From Candidatus Methylomirabilota bacterium (GTDB lineage Bacteria > Methylomirabilota > Methylomirabilia > Rokubacteriales > DASRDR01), in contig DASYQW010000174.1 in the NCBI GenBank assembly GCA_036005065.1, forward strand, positions 1-38,523: 38,523 nucleotides of DNA, given 5' to 3'. Position numbers and translations under genes: made by a program. Shown here piece by piece: positions 31,087 to 38,523 of the stretch; within the stretch, counting starts at the first letter, position 1, and each line of letters opens with the position of its first letter. The notes beneath the pieces were generated by a model that saw nothing but the letters and a program-made list of their open reading frames with translations, had not been told where the DNA came from and ran no database searches.

Positions 31087-32298
31087 ATGAGGCTTCGCAC
31101 GATCGTTCCCACTCTCGCCCTGCTGCTGGCGGCGGGGCTGCTCCTGGCCCTGCCCGGCGGCGGGGTCGCTCAGACGAAGACGGTCAAGATCGGGATGTCG
31201 CTCCCCATCACCGGGGCCGACGCCGATTCGGCCGATGCCATCCGGAAGGGCGCCGAGATGGCCATCGAGGAGATCAACCAGAAGGGCGGCGCCGGGGGCT
31301 ACAAGTTCGAGGCGGTCGTCTACGACAGCGCCACGCCGGCGGCCGGGCAGTACGATCCCGCCCAGGCCGCCACCAACTACAAGAAGTTCGTCGCCGACAA
31401 CGCGGTCATCGCGGCCGTCGGCCCGATAATGAGCGGCGAAGGCAAGGCCATCTCGCCGATCCTGAGCGAGGCCGACATGGCCACCGTCACCTCCAGCTCG
31501 ACCAATCCGGACATCACCGACCCGAAGTTCAAGGACCAGTATCGGCCCAAGGGCAAGGCGGTCTACTTCCGCACCGTCACCACCGATGCCTACCAGGGCC
31601 CCAACATGGCCAACCACGCCTACCACAAGCTGAACGTCCGGAAGGTCTACGTCCTGGACGACAGCGGCGCCTTCGGGGTGGGCATCGCCGACTCCTTCTC
31701 GCGGCGCGCCAAAGAGCTGGGGATGACCATCCTCGGCCGTGACCAGCTCAACCCGAAGGAGGCCGACTACAAGACGATCCTGACCAAGATCAAGGGGATG
31801 AGCCCCGACGCCGTCTACTACGGCGGCGTCCAGCAGGCCGGGGTGAAGCTGGCCCGCCAGGCCTACGAGGTCATGCCCAAGGTCCACAAGCTCGGGTCCG
31901 ACGGCTTGTACGACCTGGCTTTCCCGGAGCAGGCCGGCAAGGAAGCGGCTGAAGGGTGGTGGGCCTCGAACGCGTCGCCCGACATGCTCGACGATCCCAA
32001 GGCCAAGGAGTGGATCAACAAGTTCAAGTCGAAGTTCAAGCGTGATCCGACCAACTACGCGATCACGTCCTACAACGCCGTCCTGGCGATCGCCGACTCC
32101 GTCGAGCGGATCGCCAAGAGCGGCAAGCCCGTCACCAAGACGGCCGTCCGCGAGGCCCTGGAGAAGACCGACCTGAAGAATACCCTGCAGGGGCCGATCA
32201 GCTTCGACGAGAACGGCGACATCAAGACGAAGATCGTCGCCCTCTATCAGGTGAAGGACGGCAAGTTCAAGTACGTCGGGGTCGCCCCCGAGAAGTAA
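31087..32298 (+). CDS. Branched-chain amino acid-type ABC transporter substrate-binding protein
   Basis: A 403-residue periplasmic binding protein (Peripla_BP_6, LivJ-like). The signal peptide covers residues 1 to about 29 (RLRTIVPTLALLLAAGLLLA, cleavage near GGVAQ-TKT). The mature protein opens KTVKIGMSLPITGADADSAD and contains IAAVGPIMSGEGKAISPILS and VYVLDDSGAFGVGIADSF. The family binds Leu/Ile/Val, but also amides, urea and aromatic acids. ATG at 31087 has GGAGG upstream, and the signal peptide supports this start. It is followed by a strong hairpin and the permease gene. The real ligand is not known. Confidence 0.95.
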   Translation: MRLRTIVPTLALLLAAGLLLALPGGGVAQTKTVKIGMSLPITGADADSADAIRKGAEMAIEEINQKGGAGGYKFEAVVYDSATPAAGQYDPAQAATNYKKFVADNAVIAAVGPIMSGEGKAISPILSEADMATVTSSSTNPDITDPKFKDQYRPKGKAVYFRTVTTDAYQGPNMANHAYHKLNVRKVYVLDDSGAFGVGIADSFSRRAKELGMTILGRDQLNPKEADYKTILTKIKGMSPDAVYYGGVQQAGVKLARQAYEVMPKVHKLGSDGLYDLAFPEQAGKEAAEGWWASNASPDMLDDPKAKEWINKFKSKFKRDPTNYAITSYNAVLAIADSVERIAKSGKPVTKTAVREALEKTDLKNTLQGPISFDENGDIKTKIVALYQVKDGKFKYVGVAPEK

Positions 32299-32315
32299 CG
32301 ACAGGGTCTGGCGCC

Positions 32316-32341
32316 GGGCGGGCGGCGCAGGCCGCCCGCCC
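32316..32341 (+). promoter_or_regulatory. Intercistronic hairpin between binding-protein and permease genes
   Basis: An 11-bp perfect GC stem (32316-32326 with 32331-32341) with a GCAG loop sits in the 54-nt gap between the binding-protein gene and livH. It has no T-run. A structure here would protect the upstream message from 3' decay and/or reduce read-through, which keeps the binding protein more abundant than the permeases. Confidence 0.6.
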
Positions 32342-32352
32342 CGGCCCCCCGC

Positions 32353-33282
32353 ATGAGCGCCTTCGACGTCCTCCTCCAGCAGCTCGTCAACGGGCTCGCC
32401 CTGGGGCTCATGTACGCCTTGCTGGCCCTGGGGTTCACGATGGTCTACGGCATCATCGAGCTGATCAACTTCGCCCACTTCTCGGTCTTCATGGCCGGGA
32501 CCTTCATCGGGCTCTTGACGCTCAACCTCTTGGGCTTCACGGGCTCGTCGCAAGCGCTGAGCGGCTTCCCGCTACTGGGGACGCTCCTGCTCGTCTTCGC
32601 CGTGACGATGCTGGCGACCGGGCTCCTCGGCGTGGCGATCGAGCGGATCTGCCTCCGCCCGATGCGTGGCCTCTCCGGCACCGCGCCCATGATCACCACC
32701 ATCGGCGTGTCCTTCATCCTGGTCAACATCGTCCTCCTCGCCCTCGGGCCGCAGACTCGGCCCTTCCCCGCCATCATTCCGGACTGGCGGTGGCCGATCG
32801 GCCAGGCCGAGGTGACGCTCCGGCAGGTACTGCTGGGCGTGGCCGGCCTCGCGCTGATGCTGGCCCTGAACTACCTTGTCCAGCGCACGGCGCTCGGCAA
32901 GGCGATGCGCGCCACTGCCCAGGACGCCGACGCCGCCCAGATGATGGGCGTGGACGTGGACCGGATCATCGTGCTGACCTTCTTCCTGGGCTCCGCGTTG
33001 GCCGGGGCGGGGAGCCTCTTCTTCGGCTTCTACTACGGTTTCACCGGCTTCTACATCGGCTACACCACCGGGCTGCGGGCCTTCACCTCGGCGGTGCTGG
33101 GCGGTATCGGCAACATCCCGGGAGCGGTCCTCGGCGCCCTGATCATCGGCCTGGTCCAGTCGCTCGGCGGCCAGCTGCTCGGGGTGCGGTGGACCGACGT
33201 CGTCATCTTCTCGATCCTGATCGCCGTGCTCGTCTTCCGGCCCGCCGGGCTCTTCGGCGTGCAGACCCCGCAGAAAGCGTGA
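32353..33282 (+). CDS. livH: Branched-chain amino acid-type ABC permease (LivH)
   Basis: A 309-residue permease with about eight membrane spans. The motif LVNGLALGLMYALLALGFTM followed by VYGIIELINFAHFSVFMAG is diagnostic of LivH. The cytoplasmic loop RTALGKAMRATAQDADAAQM contacts the ATPases, and YIGYTTGLRAFTSAVLGGIG lies near the C terminus. ATG at 32353 was chosen at the start of family similarity. The ligand is that of the binding protein upstream. The LivM-LivG fusion starts 7 nt downstream. Confidence 0.95.
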   Translation: MSAFDVLLQQLVNGLALGLMYALLALGFTMVYGIIELINFAHFSVFMAGTFIGLLTLNLLGFTGSSQALSGFPLLGTLLLVFAVTMLATGLLGVAIERICLRPMRGLSGTAPMITTIGVSFILVNIVLLALGPQTRPFPAIIPDWRWPIGQAEVTLRQVLLGVAGLALMLALNYLVQRTALGKAMRATAQDADAAQMMGVDVDRIIVLTFFLGSALAGAGSLFFGFYYGFTGFYIGYTTGLRAFTSAVLGGIGNIPGAVLGALIIGLVQSLGGQLLGVRWTDVVIFSILIAVLVFRPAGLFGVQTPQKA

Positions 33283-33289
33283 GGGCCTG

Positions 33290-35317
33290 ATGCGGGCCGG
33301 CGGGTGGGCGGCGTGGTGGGCGGGCACCGCGGCGGGAGCCCGCTGGGAGACGCTGCCGCTCACCCGCCGGCGCCAGATCTGGGCGGTGGTGCTGCTGGCG
33401 GTCGGGATCGCCGTCCCGCTGGTGGACCCGAACGCCGCCAACGCGGACGCCTGGGCCAACGCGTTCGTGTACGTGCTGCTGGCGCTCGGCCTGAACATCG
33501 TGGTCGGCTTCGCGGGCCTCCTCGACCTCGGCTACGCGGCGTTCTTCGCCATCGGCGCCTACGCCTACGCGGTCTCGGCCTCGTATCAGCTCAAGCCGAC
33601 CTGGTCCGATGCCTGGCTCCCGCTCTACTGGCTCGGCCAGGTGAGCCGCATCCCGGCCTCGGCCGGTGGGCCCGACGCGGTCCAGCTCCACTTCTCCTTC
33701 TGGCCCATGCTGGCCATCGGCGCGCTCATCTGCGCGCTCTTCGGGGTCCTCTTCGGCGCCCCCACCCTGCGGCTCCGGGGGGACTACCTGGCCATCGTCA
33801 CGCTCGGCTTCGGGGAGATCGTCCCGGTGGTGGCCCGGAACTGGGAATGGCTCACCAACGGCGCCCAGGGGCTGGGAGGCATCCGGACGCCGAGGCTGTT
33901 CGGCTGGAACTTCGGATTCTCGCCGATGCCCTATTACTTCCTGGGGCTCGCCCTGGTCGCGCTGGCGGTCTTCATCTCGTTCCGCCTCCAGGAGTCGCGG
34001 GTCGGCCGCGCCTGGATGGCGATCCGCGAGGACGAGCTGGCGGCCGGCGCCATGGGGGTGAACCACGTCCACTACAAGCTCCTGGCCTTCGGGATGGGAG
34101 CGGCGGTCGGCGGGCTCGGCGGCGTCTTCTACGTGGCCAAGCTCACGACGGCGACGCCCGACATGTTCCAGTTCCCGGTCTCGGTGATGGTCCTGGTCAT
34201 GGTGGTGCTCGGCGGCATGGGATCGATCCGGGGCGTGGTGCTGTCCGCCTTGATCATCTCGTTCCTCCAGTCGGTGATCCTCCAGGAGCTGACGTTTTAC
34301 GTGAACGCGCTCGGCCGCCTCGTCGGGAGCGCCTACCTCCAGAAGATCCAGCTCATCGAGGCGCTCGAGCTGATCTTCGGGATCATCCTGGTCCTCATGA
34401 TGCTCTTCCGCCGGGAGGGCCTCTTTCCGGCGGTCCGGCGCGTCGCCGCGCTCACCCACGAGCAGCAGGCCGCGCTGCCGTCGCGGGGCGCCACCGTGCG
34501 GCTCTCCTGGGGCGAGGCCTCCGCGGGAACGGCGCCGCCGCGGGCGCTGCTCGAGATCGACGGGCTCACCAAGCGGTTCGGGGGCGTGGCCGCCGCCGAC
34601 CGGATCGACCTCACCGTGGCCCGTCGCGAGCTCCTGAGCGTCATCGGCCCCAACGGCTCGGGAAAGACCACCCTCTTCAACCTCATCACGGGCCTGATCC
34701 CGCGCGACGGGGGGACGGTGCGGCTCGAGGGCGCCGTCATCAGCGGCCTCCCCTCCCACGAGATCGTGACCCGCGGGGTGGCGCGGACGTTCCAGAACAT
34801 CCGCCTCTTCGGCAACCTGACGGTGCTGGAGAACGTGCTGGTCGCCCAGCACGCCCGGCTCCAGGCGGGGGCGACCGGCGCCGTCTTCCGGCCGCCACGG
34901 GTCCGCGCCGAGGAGCGCCAGGCCGTGGAGAACGGGCTGGAGGTCCTGGGGCTCTTCGGCAACCGGCTCCTGCCACGGCTCGACCATCCCGCCTACGGGC
35001 TCTCGTACGCCAACCGGCGACGGCTCGAGATCGCCCGGGCGCTGGCAACACGGCCCAGGCTCCTGCTCCTGGACGAGCCGACCGCCGGCATGAACCCGGC
35101 CGAAACGCTCGAGCTGATGGATCTGATCCGCGCCCTCCGGGAGCTCGAGATCACAGTCATCCTCATCGAGCACAAGCTGGACGTCGTGATGGACATCTCG
35201 GACCGCATCGCGGTGCTCGACCACGGGGTCAAGATCGCCGACGGGCGGCCGGCTCAGGTCCGCAACGACGACAAGGTGATCGAGGCGTACCTGGGGCGGC
35301 GCCGGCGGGCGGCCTGA
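33290..35317 (+). CDS. Fused ABC permease-ATPase (LivM-LivG)
   Basis: A 675-residue protein that joins two Liv subunits in one frame. Residues about 25-385 form the LivM permease (ALGLNIVVGFAGLLDLGYAA, RGDYLAIVTLGFGEIVPVVA). Residues about 418-675 form the LivG ATPase: Walker A GPNGSGKTT at about 454, GVARTFQNIRLFGNLTVLEN, an ABC signature region SYANRRRLEIARALA (degenerate LSGGQ, as often in LivG) and Walker B LLLLDEPTAGMNPAE. A linker of about 35 residues joins them. LivM and LivG are usually separate, but such fusions are known. ATG at 33290 was used. The stop shares a base with the livF ATG (TGATG). Confidence 0.93.
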   Translation: MRAGGWAAWWAGTAAGARWETLPLTRRRQIWAVVLLAVGIAVPLVDPNAANADAWANAFVYVLLALGLNIVVGFAGLLDLGYAAFFAIGAYAYAVSASYQLKPTWSDAWLPLYWLGQVSRIPASAGGPDAVQLHFSFWPMLAIGALICALFGVLFGAPTLRLRGDYLAIVTLGFGEIVPVVARNWEWLTNGAQGLGGIRTPRLFGWNFGFSPMPYYFLGLALVALAVFISFRLQESRVGRAWMAIREDELAAGAMGVNHVHYKLLAFGMGAAVGGLGGVFYVAKLTTATPDMFQFPVSVMVLVMVVLGGMGSIRGVVLSALIISFLQSVILQELTFYVNALGRLVGSAYLQKIQLIEALELIFGIILVLMMLFRREGLFPAVRRVAALTHEQQAALPSRGATVRLSWGEASAGTAPPRALLEIDGLTKRFGGVAAADRIDLTVARRELLSVIGPNGSGKTTLFNLITGLIPRDGGTVRLEGAVISGLPSHEIVTRGVARTFQNIRLFGNLTVLENVLVAQHARLQAGATGAVFRPPRVRAEERQAVENGLEVLGLFGNRLLPRLDHPAYGLSYANRRRLEIARALATRPRLLLLDEPTAGMNPAETLELMDLIRALRELEITVILIEHKLDVVMDISDRIAVLDHGVKIADGRPAQVRNDDKVIEAYLGRRRRAA

Positions 35318-36054
35318 TGGGCACGGACGGGCGGCCGCTGCTCGAGTTCGCCGAGGTCCATACCTACTACGGCCCGCTCCACGTCCTCAAGGGGGTCTCC
35401 TACGAGATCCGCGAGGGCGAGATCGTCTCCCTCCTCGGCGGGAACGCGTCCGGCAAGTCGACGACCCTCAAGACCGTCCTCGGCCTCGTGCGGCCCCGGC
35501 AGGGGACGGTGGTCTACCGCGGCGAGCCGATCCACACCCTGCGGACGAGCGAGATCGTGCGCCGCGGGATCGCGCCCGTCCCCGAGGGGCGCCGCGTCTT
35601 TCCGAAGATGACCGTCCTCGAGAACCTCGAGATGGGCCGCTATACGCGCCGGCACGAGCCCGGATTCGACGCCGAGCTCGAGCGCGTCTACGGGCTCTTC
35701 CCGGTCCTCCGGGAGCGACGCAGCCAGCTGGCCGGCACCCTGTCCGGCGGCGAGCAGCAGATGCTCGCGATCGGCCGGGCCCTGATGGCCAATCCGACGC
35801 TCCTCTGCATGGACGAGCCCTCGATGGGACTCTCGCCCGGCTACGTGGAGCAGGTCTTCGACATCATCAAGACGATCAACCAGCAGGGGACGACGATCTT
35901 CCTGGTCGAGCAGAACGTGAACATGGCCCTGTCCATCGCCCATCGCGGCTACGTCCTCCAGATGGGCGAGGTCGTGCTCGCCGGCACCGCTCAGGAGCTC
36001 GCCGAGAACCCCTTGATCAAGAAGGCCTACCTGGGGACGGCCGTCGAGGCGTGA
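35317..36054 (+). CDS. livF: Branched-chain amino acid-type ABC ATPase (LivF)
   Basis: A 245-residue ATPase. Walker A is GGNASGKST (LLGGNASGKSTTLKT), slightly unusual compared with GPNGAGKTT but complete. Other motifs: PVPEGRRVFPKMTVLENLEM (typical of LivF), signature LSGGEQQMLAIGRAL, Walker B LLCMDEPSMGLSP and the switch His equivalent in IFLVEQNVNMAL. It pairs with the LivG half of the fused protein. The start overlaps the previous stop by one base. The next gene starts 16 nt downstream, so it may belong to the same transcript. Confidence 0.96.
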   Translation: MGTDGRPLLEFAEVHTYYGPLHVLKGVSYEIREGEIVSLLGGNASGKSTTLKTVLGLVRPRQGTVVYRGEPIHTLRTSEIVRRGIAPVPEGRRVFPKMTVLENLEMGRYTRRHEPGFDAELERVYGLFPVLRERRSQLAGTLSGGEQQMLAIGRALMANPTLLCMDEPSMGLSPGYVEQVFDIIKTINQQGTTIFLVEQNVNMALSIAHRGYVLQMGEVVLAGTAQELAENPLIKKAYLGTAVEA

Positions 36055-36070
36055 ACCGCATCCTGCCGCC

Positions 36071-37057
36071 GTGACGCGCCTGCCGCCCCGTGAGCCGCTC
36101 GGCTTCTTCCCGACGCCCCTTCATCCGCTCGCCCGGCTCACCGCGCACCTCGGCGGACCCCGGCTCTTCATCAAGCGCGACGACCTGACTGGCTTCGCGC
36201 TGGGCGGGAACAAGGTCCGCAAGCTCGAGTTCTTCCTCGGCGAGGCCCGCGCCGGCGGCGCCGACGTCCTCCTCACCGCCGGGGGCCATCAGTCGAATCA
36301 CGCCCGGATCACCGCCGCCGCCGCGGCCCGCGCCGGCTTCGACTGCATCCTCGTCCTGTCGGGGGGCCGTCCGGCGGTCCTCACCGGCAACCTCGCCCTC
36401 GATCGGCTCTTCGGCGCCGAGGTCCGGTTCGTCGGCGCCGGCGCCGAGCGGATGCCGGCGCTCCAGGCGCTGGCCGCGGAGCTACGGCGGGCCGGACGCC
36501 GCCCGCTCCTCATTCCCATCGGGGGCTCGACGCCGCTGGGGGCGCTCGGGTACGTCGAGGCCGCCCGCGAGGCGGCGGTCCAGCTCGGGGCGCTCGGCGT
36601 CAGGCCGGCGGCCCTCGTGCACTCGTCGTCGTCCGGCGGGACCCAGGCCGGCCTCGTCGTCGGCTGCCGGGCGGCGGGCCTCCCGGCGCGCGTGATCGGG
36701 GTGAGCGCCGATGAGACCCGGGCCGACCTCACACGCATGGTCGCCGACATCGTGGGACCACTCGCCGAGACGGTGGCGGCGCCGGTACCGCCCACGGAAG
36801 CGATCGAGGTGCTGGACGACTACGTGGGCGAGGGCTACGGCCTCCCGACCCCCGCCTCCGAGGAGGCCACCCGGCTCTTCGCCCGCCTCGAGGGAATCCC
36901 GCTCGATCCGACCTACGGCGCCAAGGCGGCGGCCGGCCTCATCGACCTCTGCCGCCGGGGCGCCTTCCGCGAGGCCGACGCCGTCTGCTTCTGGCACACG
37001 GGCGGGGCGACGTGGCACCGTCCGGAGAGCTTCCTCGCCCTCGAGGGAGAGGGCTAG
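36071..37057 (+). CDS. D-cysteine desulfhydrase/ACC deaminase-like PLP enzyme
   Basis: A 328-residue fold-type II PLP enzyme. The Schiff-base lysine is Lys48 in LGGNKVRKLEF. The phosphate and substrate loop is GGHQSNHAR (71-79), with Asn76 and His77. GGSTPLGALGYVEAA and SSSSGGTQAGL bind cofactor phosphate. The N-terminal FFPTPLHPLARLTAHLGGPR is typical of the DcyD group. It degrades D-cysteine or related amino acids to pyruvate, ammonia and sulfide; ACC deaminase activity cannot be excluded. The GTG start at 36071 is 16 nt after livF, consistent with a role in using amino acids brought in by that transporter. Confidence 0.92.
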   Translation: MTRLPPREPLGFFPTPLHPLARLTAHLGGPRLFIKRDDLTGFALGGNKVRKLEFFLGEARAGGADVLLTAGGHQSNHARITAAAAARAGFDCILVLSGGRPAVLTGNLALDRLFGAEVRFVGAGAERMPALQALAAELRRAGRRPLLIPIGGSTPLGALGYVEAAREAAVQLGALGVRPAALVHSSSSGGTQAGLVVGCRAAGLPARVIGVSADETRADLTRMVADIVGPLAETVAAPVPPTEAIEVLDDYVGEGYGLPTPASEEATRLFARLEGIPLDPTYGAKAAAGLIDLCRRGAFREADAVCFWHTGGATWHRPESFLALEGEG

Positions 37058-37077
37058 CGCGAGGGTGCCGAGCGCGT

Positions 37078-37308
37078 GTGAGCGGGACGGTGAGGGGGCC
37101 GAGTCAGGATGCCGAGCCCGAGCGGGCCCGGGTGGGCCTCTGCTGGGACTGCCGGTGGGCGCGCCGCGTCACCAGCGGACGGGGCTCGGTGTTCTTCCTC
37201 TGCCGGCGTGCCGAGACCGATCCCGCCTACCCGAAGTATCCGGGCCTGCCCCGGCTCCGCTGCACGGGCCACGAGCCCGGGCCGCCCGAGGAGGGCACCG
37301 CGGGCTGA
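37078..37308 (+). CDS. Small four-cysteine protein
   Basis: A 76-residue protein. It has CWDC, then RGSVFFLC and LRCTGHEP, a Cys4 arrangement likely to bind zinc or an Fe-S cluster. AETDPAYPKYPGLPRLRC is a recurrent pattern in similar short uncharacterised proteins. GTG at 37078 was chosen because it gives a compact protein; the longer frame back to 37012 overlaps the PLP gene. The 3' end is antisense to a frameshifted ORF. Function unknown. Confidence 0.65.
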   Translation: MSGTVRGPSQDAEPERARVGLCWDCRWARRVTSGRGSVFFLCRRAETDPAYPKYPGLPRLRCTGHEPGPPEEGTAG

Positions 37309-37464
37309 GGCAGCGCCTTGTGCACGAACTCGATGAGCTTCTCGGTCGCGCGCTTGGCGGCCGACGAGCCCTGATTCCTGACCTCGACCTGGCCCCGCCT
37401 TGCGGTAGAGCGTGACGAAGCTGATGTCATGAGCCATGGGTTGGTCGTCCAGGGAGTCCGGCAT
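37227..37464 (-). pseudogene. Frameshifted small ORF of unknown function
   Basis: The minus strand starts MPDSLDDQPMAHDISFVTLY in one frame (ATG at 37464, or 37437 for MAHDISF). It continues after a one-base shift near 37391-37405 as GQVEVRNQGSSAAKRATEKL then IEFVHKALPQPA. Both halves have plausible protein sequence, so one gene with a frameshift is likely: either real decay or a sequencing error in a G/C run. The second frame runs on to 37227, antisense to the four-cysteine gene. No family was recognised. Confidence 0.4.
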
Positions 37465-37524
37465 GCACCTCTCGGCCCCGGGGGCGAGCATACACCACGT
37501 GTTCGGGCACGAGGCCGGGAGCGG

Positions 37525-37566
37525 CTCATGAGATGCTTGACAGATGCCTCATGAGATATGTACAGT
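37525..37566 (+). promoter_or_regulatory. VapBC promoter with repeated CTCATGAG operator candidates
   Basis: A consensus -35 TTGACA (37537-37542) and a -10-like TACAGT (37561-37566) are separated by 18 nt. The 8-bp perfect palindrome CTCATGAG occurs at 37525-37532 and 37548-37555, extended to the direct repeat CTCATGAGAT, with a 23-bp period; the pair brackets the -35 box. Transcription would start around 37572-37576, at or next to the VapB ATG, suggesting a leaderless or nearly leaderless message. No ribosome site is visible. Confidence 0.6.
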
Positions 37567-37573
37567 TATCGTC

Positions 37574-37861
37574 ATGATGCGCCCGCTTCAGGTCTATCTC
37601 GACGAGCACGACCTCGAGCGGCTCGACGCCTGGGCGCGCGAGCGCGGGTGGACCAAGTCCCAGGCTGTCCGCGTGGCCATTCGAGCCCTCACCCGCCGGC
37701 CGGCCGAGGACCCGCTGCTCGACCTGAGCGGCGATCTCGACGGGCTTCCCGGGGATCTCAGCGAGAACTTCGACCGTTACGTCAACGAGACGTTCGTTGC
37801 GGAACCGTCCGCTCCGTACCGCCCGCGGCGCCGGCGAAGCCGGTCGGCTGTTCGTCGATAG
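37574..37861 (+). CDS. Ribbon-helix-helix antitoxin (VapB-type)
   Basis: A 95-residue protein. The N-terminal RPLQVYLDEHDLERLDAWAR plus RGWTKSQAVRVAIRAL is a CopG/Arc-type ribbon-helix-helix (residues about 3-37), which binds DNA as a dimer. The middle (SGDLDGLPGDLSENFDRYVN) is acidic and likely wraps the toxin, and a basic tail follows. ATG at 37574 or 37577 are both possible; both are next to the predicted transcript start. It is immediately followed by the PIN-domain toxin, with overlap. Confidence 0.82.
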   Translation: MMRPLQVYLDEHDLERLDAWARERGWTKSQAVRVAIRALTRRPAEDPLLDLSGDLDGLPGDLSENFDRYVNETFVAEPSAPYRPRRRRSRSAVRR

Positions 37862-38255
37862 CGGCGCCTGGATCGCGCTGCGGAGCCGGCGCGACCAGCA
37901 CCACACCGAGGCGGACCGGCTGTTCCGCGAGGCACTCCGGCGGCGCCTGCGTCTCATCACCACCAACCTCGTCCTCGCCGAGGTTCACCGCCTGACGCTG
38001 TTCCGAGTCGGTTCCCAGGCCGCCTCGCGGGCCCTGGATCGCATCGACGCGAGTCCGAGCATGACGGTTCACTTCGCCGGTTCCGAGGACCACGCGGCCG
38101 CGCGGGGCTGGCTCGAGCGTCTGGCGCCTCGCCCGGTAACCTATACCGACGCCGTCGGCTTCGCGGTGATGGAATCGACCGGATGCACCCGGGTCCTCGG
38201 CTTCGACCGGGACTTCGAGGTCGCCGGGTTCGAGCTCTGGCGTCCCCGTGTCTGA
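37797..38255 (+). CDS. PIN-domain ribonuclease toxin (VapC-type)
   Basis: A 152-residue protein (with a TTG start) with the PIN acidic residues in place: Asp21 in RLFVDSGAW, Glu62 in LVLAEVHRL, Asp118 in TYTDAVGFAVME and Asp137/Asp139 in LGFDRDF. VapC toxins cleave tRNA or rRNA. The start is uncertain: TTG at 37797 overlaps vapB by 65 nt. A CTG nearer to LFVDSGAW would shorten the overlap. The first 17 residues do not look conserved. The gene ends 3 nt before a convergent gene. Confidence 0.85.
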   Translation: MRNRPLRTARGAGEAGRLFVDSGAWIALRSRRDQHHTEADRLFREALRRRLRLITTNLVLAEVHRLTLFRVGSQAASRALDRIDASPSMTVHFAGSEDHAAARGWLERLAPRPVTYTDAVGFAVMESTGCTRVLGFDRDFEVAGFELWRPRV

Positions 38256-38258
38256 CGG

Positions 38259-38523
38259 TCAGCCTTTCAGGCCGGTCAGGGCGATCCCCCGGATCATGAA
38301 CTTCTGGGAGACCGCGTAGGCCAGGAGCATGGGTCCGGTGGCGATGACGGTCGCCGCCATCAGCGGGCCGTAGTTGATGCTCCCGTAGGGGTCCTTGAAG
38401 AGCGCGATCCCCACCGGGAGGGTCCGGAGATCCTGGGAGTTGATGATGATGACCGGCCACAGGAAGTCGTTCCACGACCCGAGGAAGAGGATCATGGCCA
38501 CGGTGGCGAGGGTCGTCTTGAGG
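38259..38523 (-). CDS. Carbohydrate-type ABC transporter permease, C-terminal part
   Basis: The window cuts the gene; about 87 C-terminal residues are present and the frame stays open to base 38522. The sequence LGSWNDFLWPVIIINSQDLR, TLPVGIALFKDPYGSINYGP and MAATVIATGPMLLAYAVSQK ends with FMIRGIALTGLKG. This is the end of MalG/UgpE-like permeases of the CUT1 family. The EAA loop and the first membrane spans lie outside. A sugar or polyol importer on the minus strand is inferred. Confidence 0.93.
   Translation of the reverse strand, partial: LKTTLATVAMILFLGSWNDFLWPVIIINSQDLRTLPVGIALFKDPYGSINYGPLMAATVIATGPMLLAYAVSQKFMIRGIALTGLKG

Noticed and set aside
1..38523. tRNA, rRNA, CRISPR arrays, integrases and transposases
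   Set aside because: None was recognised by eye on either strand. The HEPN island therefore lacks visible mobility genes; a tRNA scan and a transposase profile search would be decisive.

Overview
The window is about 70% GC with strongly G/C-ending codons, frequent GTG starts and tight 1-14 nt gene overlaps. The gene content is typical of a free-living, soil- or sediment-type bacterium living on amino acids, peptides and amides: two solute-binding-protein transporter clusters, a CocE-type hydrolase, an amidase, a hydantoin/Asp-Glu racemase, flavin oxidoreductases and a large Asp-box protein. That style fits uncultured high-GC lineages such as Rokubacteria/Methylomirabilota. This placement is an impression from gene style, not a phylogenetic result.

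Layout. 1-520: 3' end of an HtrA/DegP protease, followed by a block of palindromic intergenic repeats. 520-6650: TreY, a small unknown gene coupled to a CocE/NonD hydrolase, MarC and a small membrane protein. 6856-10104: a 1082-residue Asp-box (BNR/sortilin-like) protein. 10105-12290: an island of lower GC with gene debris at both ends (an FG-GAP fragment on the left, a diverged copy of the Asp-box gene's 3' end on the right). It holds a compact four-gene cassette: three small related helix-turn-helix proteins and one HEPN-domain protein with an intact RNxxxH motif. The last HTH gene starts with TTG and is only 59 codons long, so it is easily missed.

12326-17443: an LLM-class flavin oxidoreductase with a short upstream ORF, an SDR fossil, then a Dpp/Opp-type transporter (two permeases and a binding protein, no ATPase genes). 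17542-23871: an NYN-domain protein with a possible OST-HTH tail, an old-yellow-enzyme/NAD(P) flavoprotein whose Fe-S cluster motif lacks one cysteine, a DAO-family oxidase, a decayed AbiEii-like nucleotidyltransferase pair, a racemase and a thioesterase-like protein. 23936-25030: a ParD-like antitoxin/zeta-like kinase operon behind two palindromic operator candidates. 25090-27317: CBS protein, small protein and amidase in an overlapping operon.

27634-30869: a small zinc-ribbon protein, hemE, hemH and a secreted MmpS-like protein. 31087-37057: a complete branched-chain amino-acid-type (Liv) ABC system in which the second permease and first ATPase are one polypeptide, followed by a D-cysteine desulfhydrase-like PLP enzyme. 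37078-38523: a small 4-Cys protein, a frameshifted ORF, a VapBC-type pair with repeated CTCATGAG operator candidates, and the 3' end of a sugar-type ABC permease.

The most promising candidate for an undescribed system is the HTH-HTH-HEPN-HTH cassette at 10929-12157. It has a perfect inverted repeat just upstream, distinct composition, translational coupling and a plausible RNase active site. The window also carries three other toxin-antitoxin-like loci (two apparently intact, one decayed) and a multi-copy, three-hairpin intergenic repeat family.
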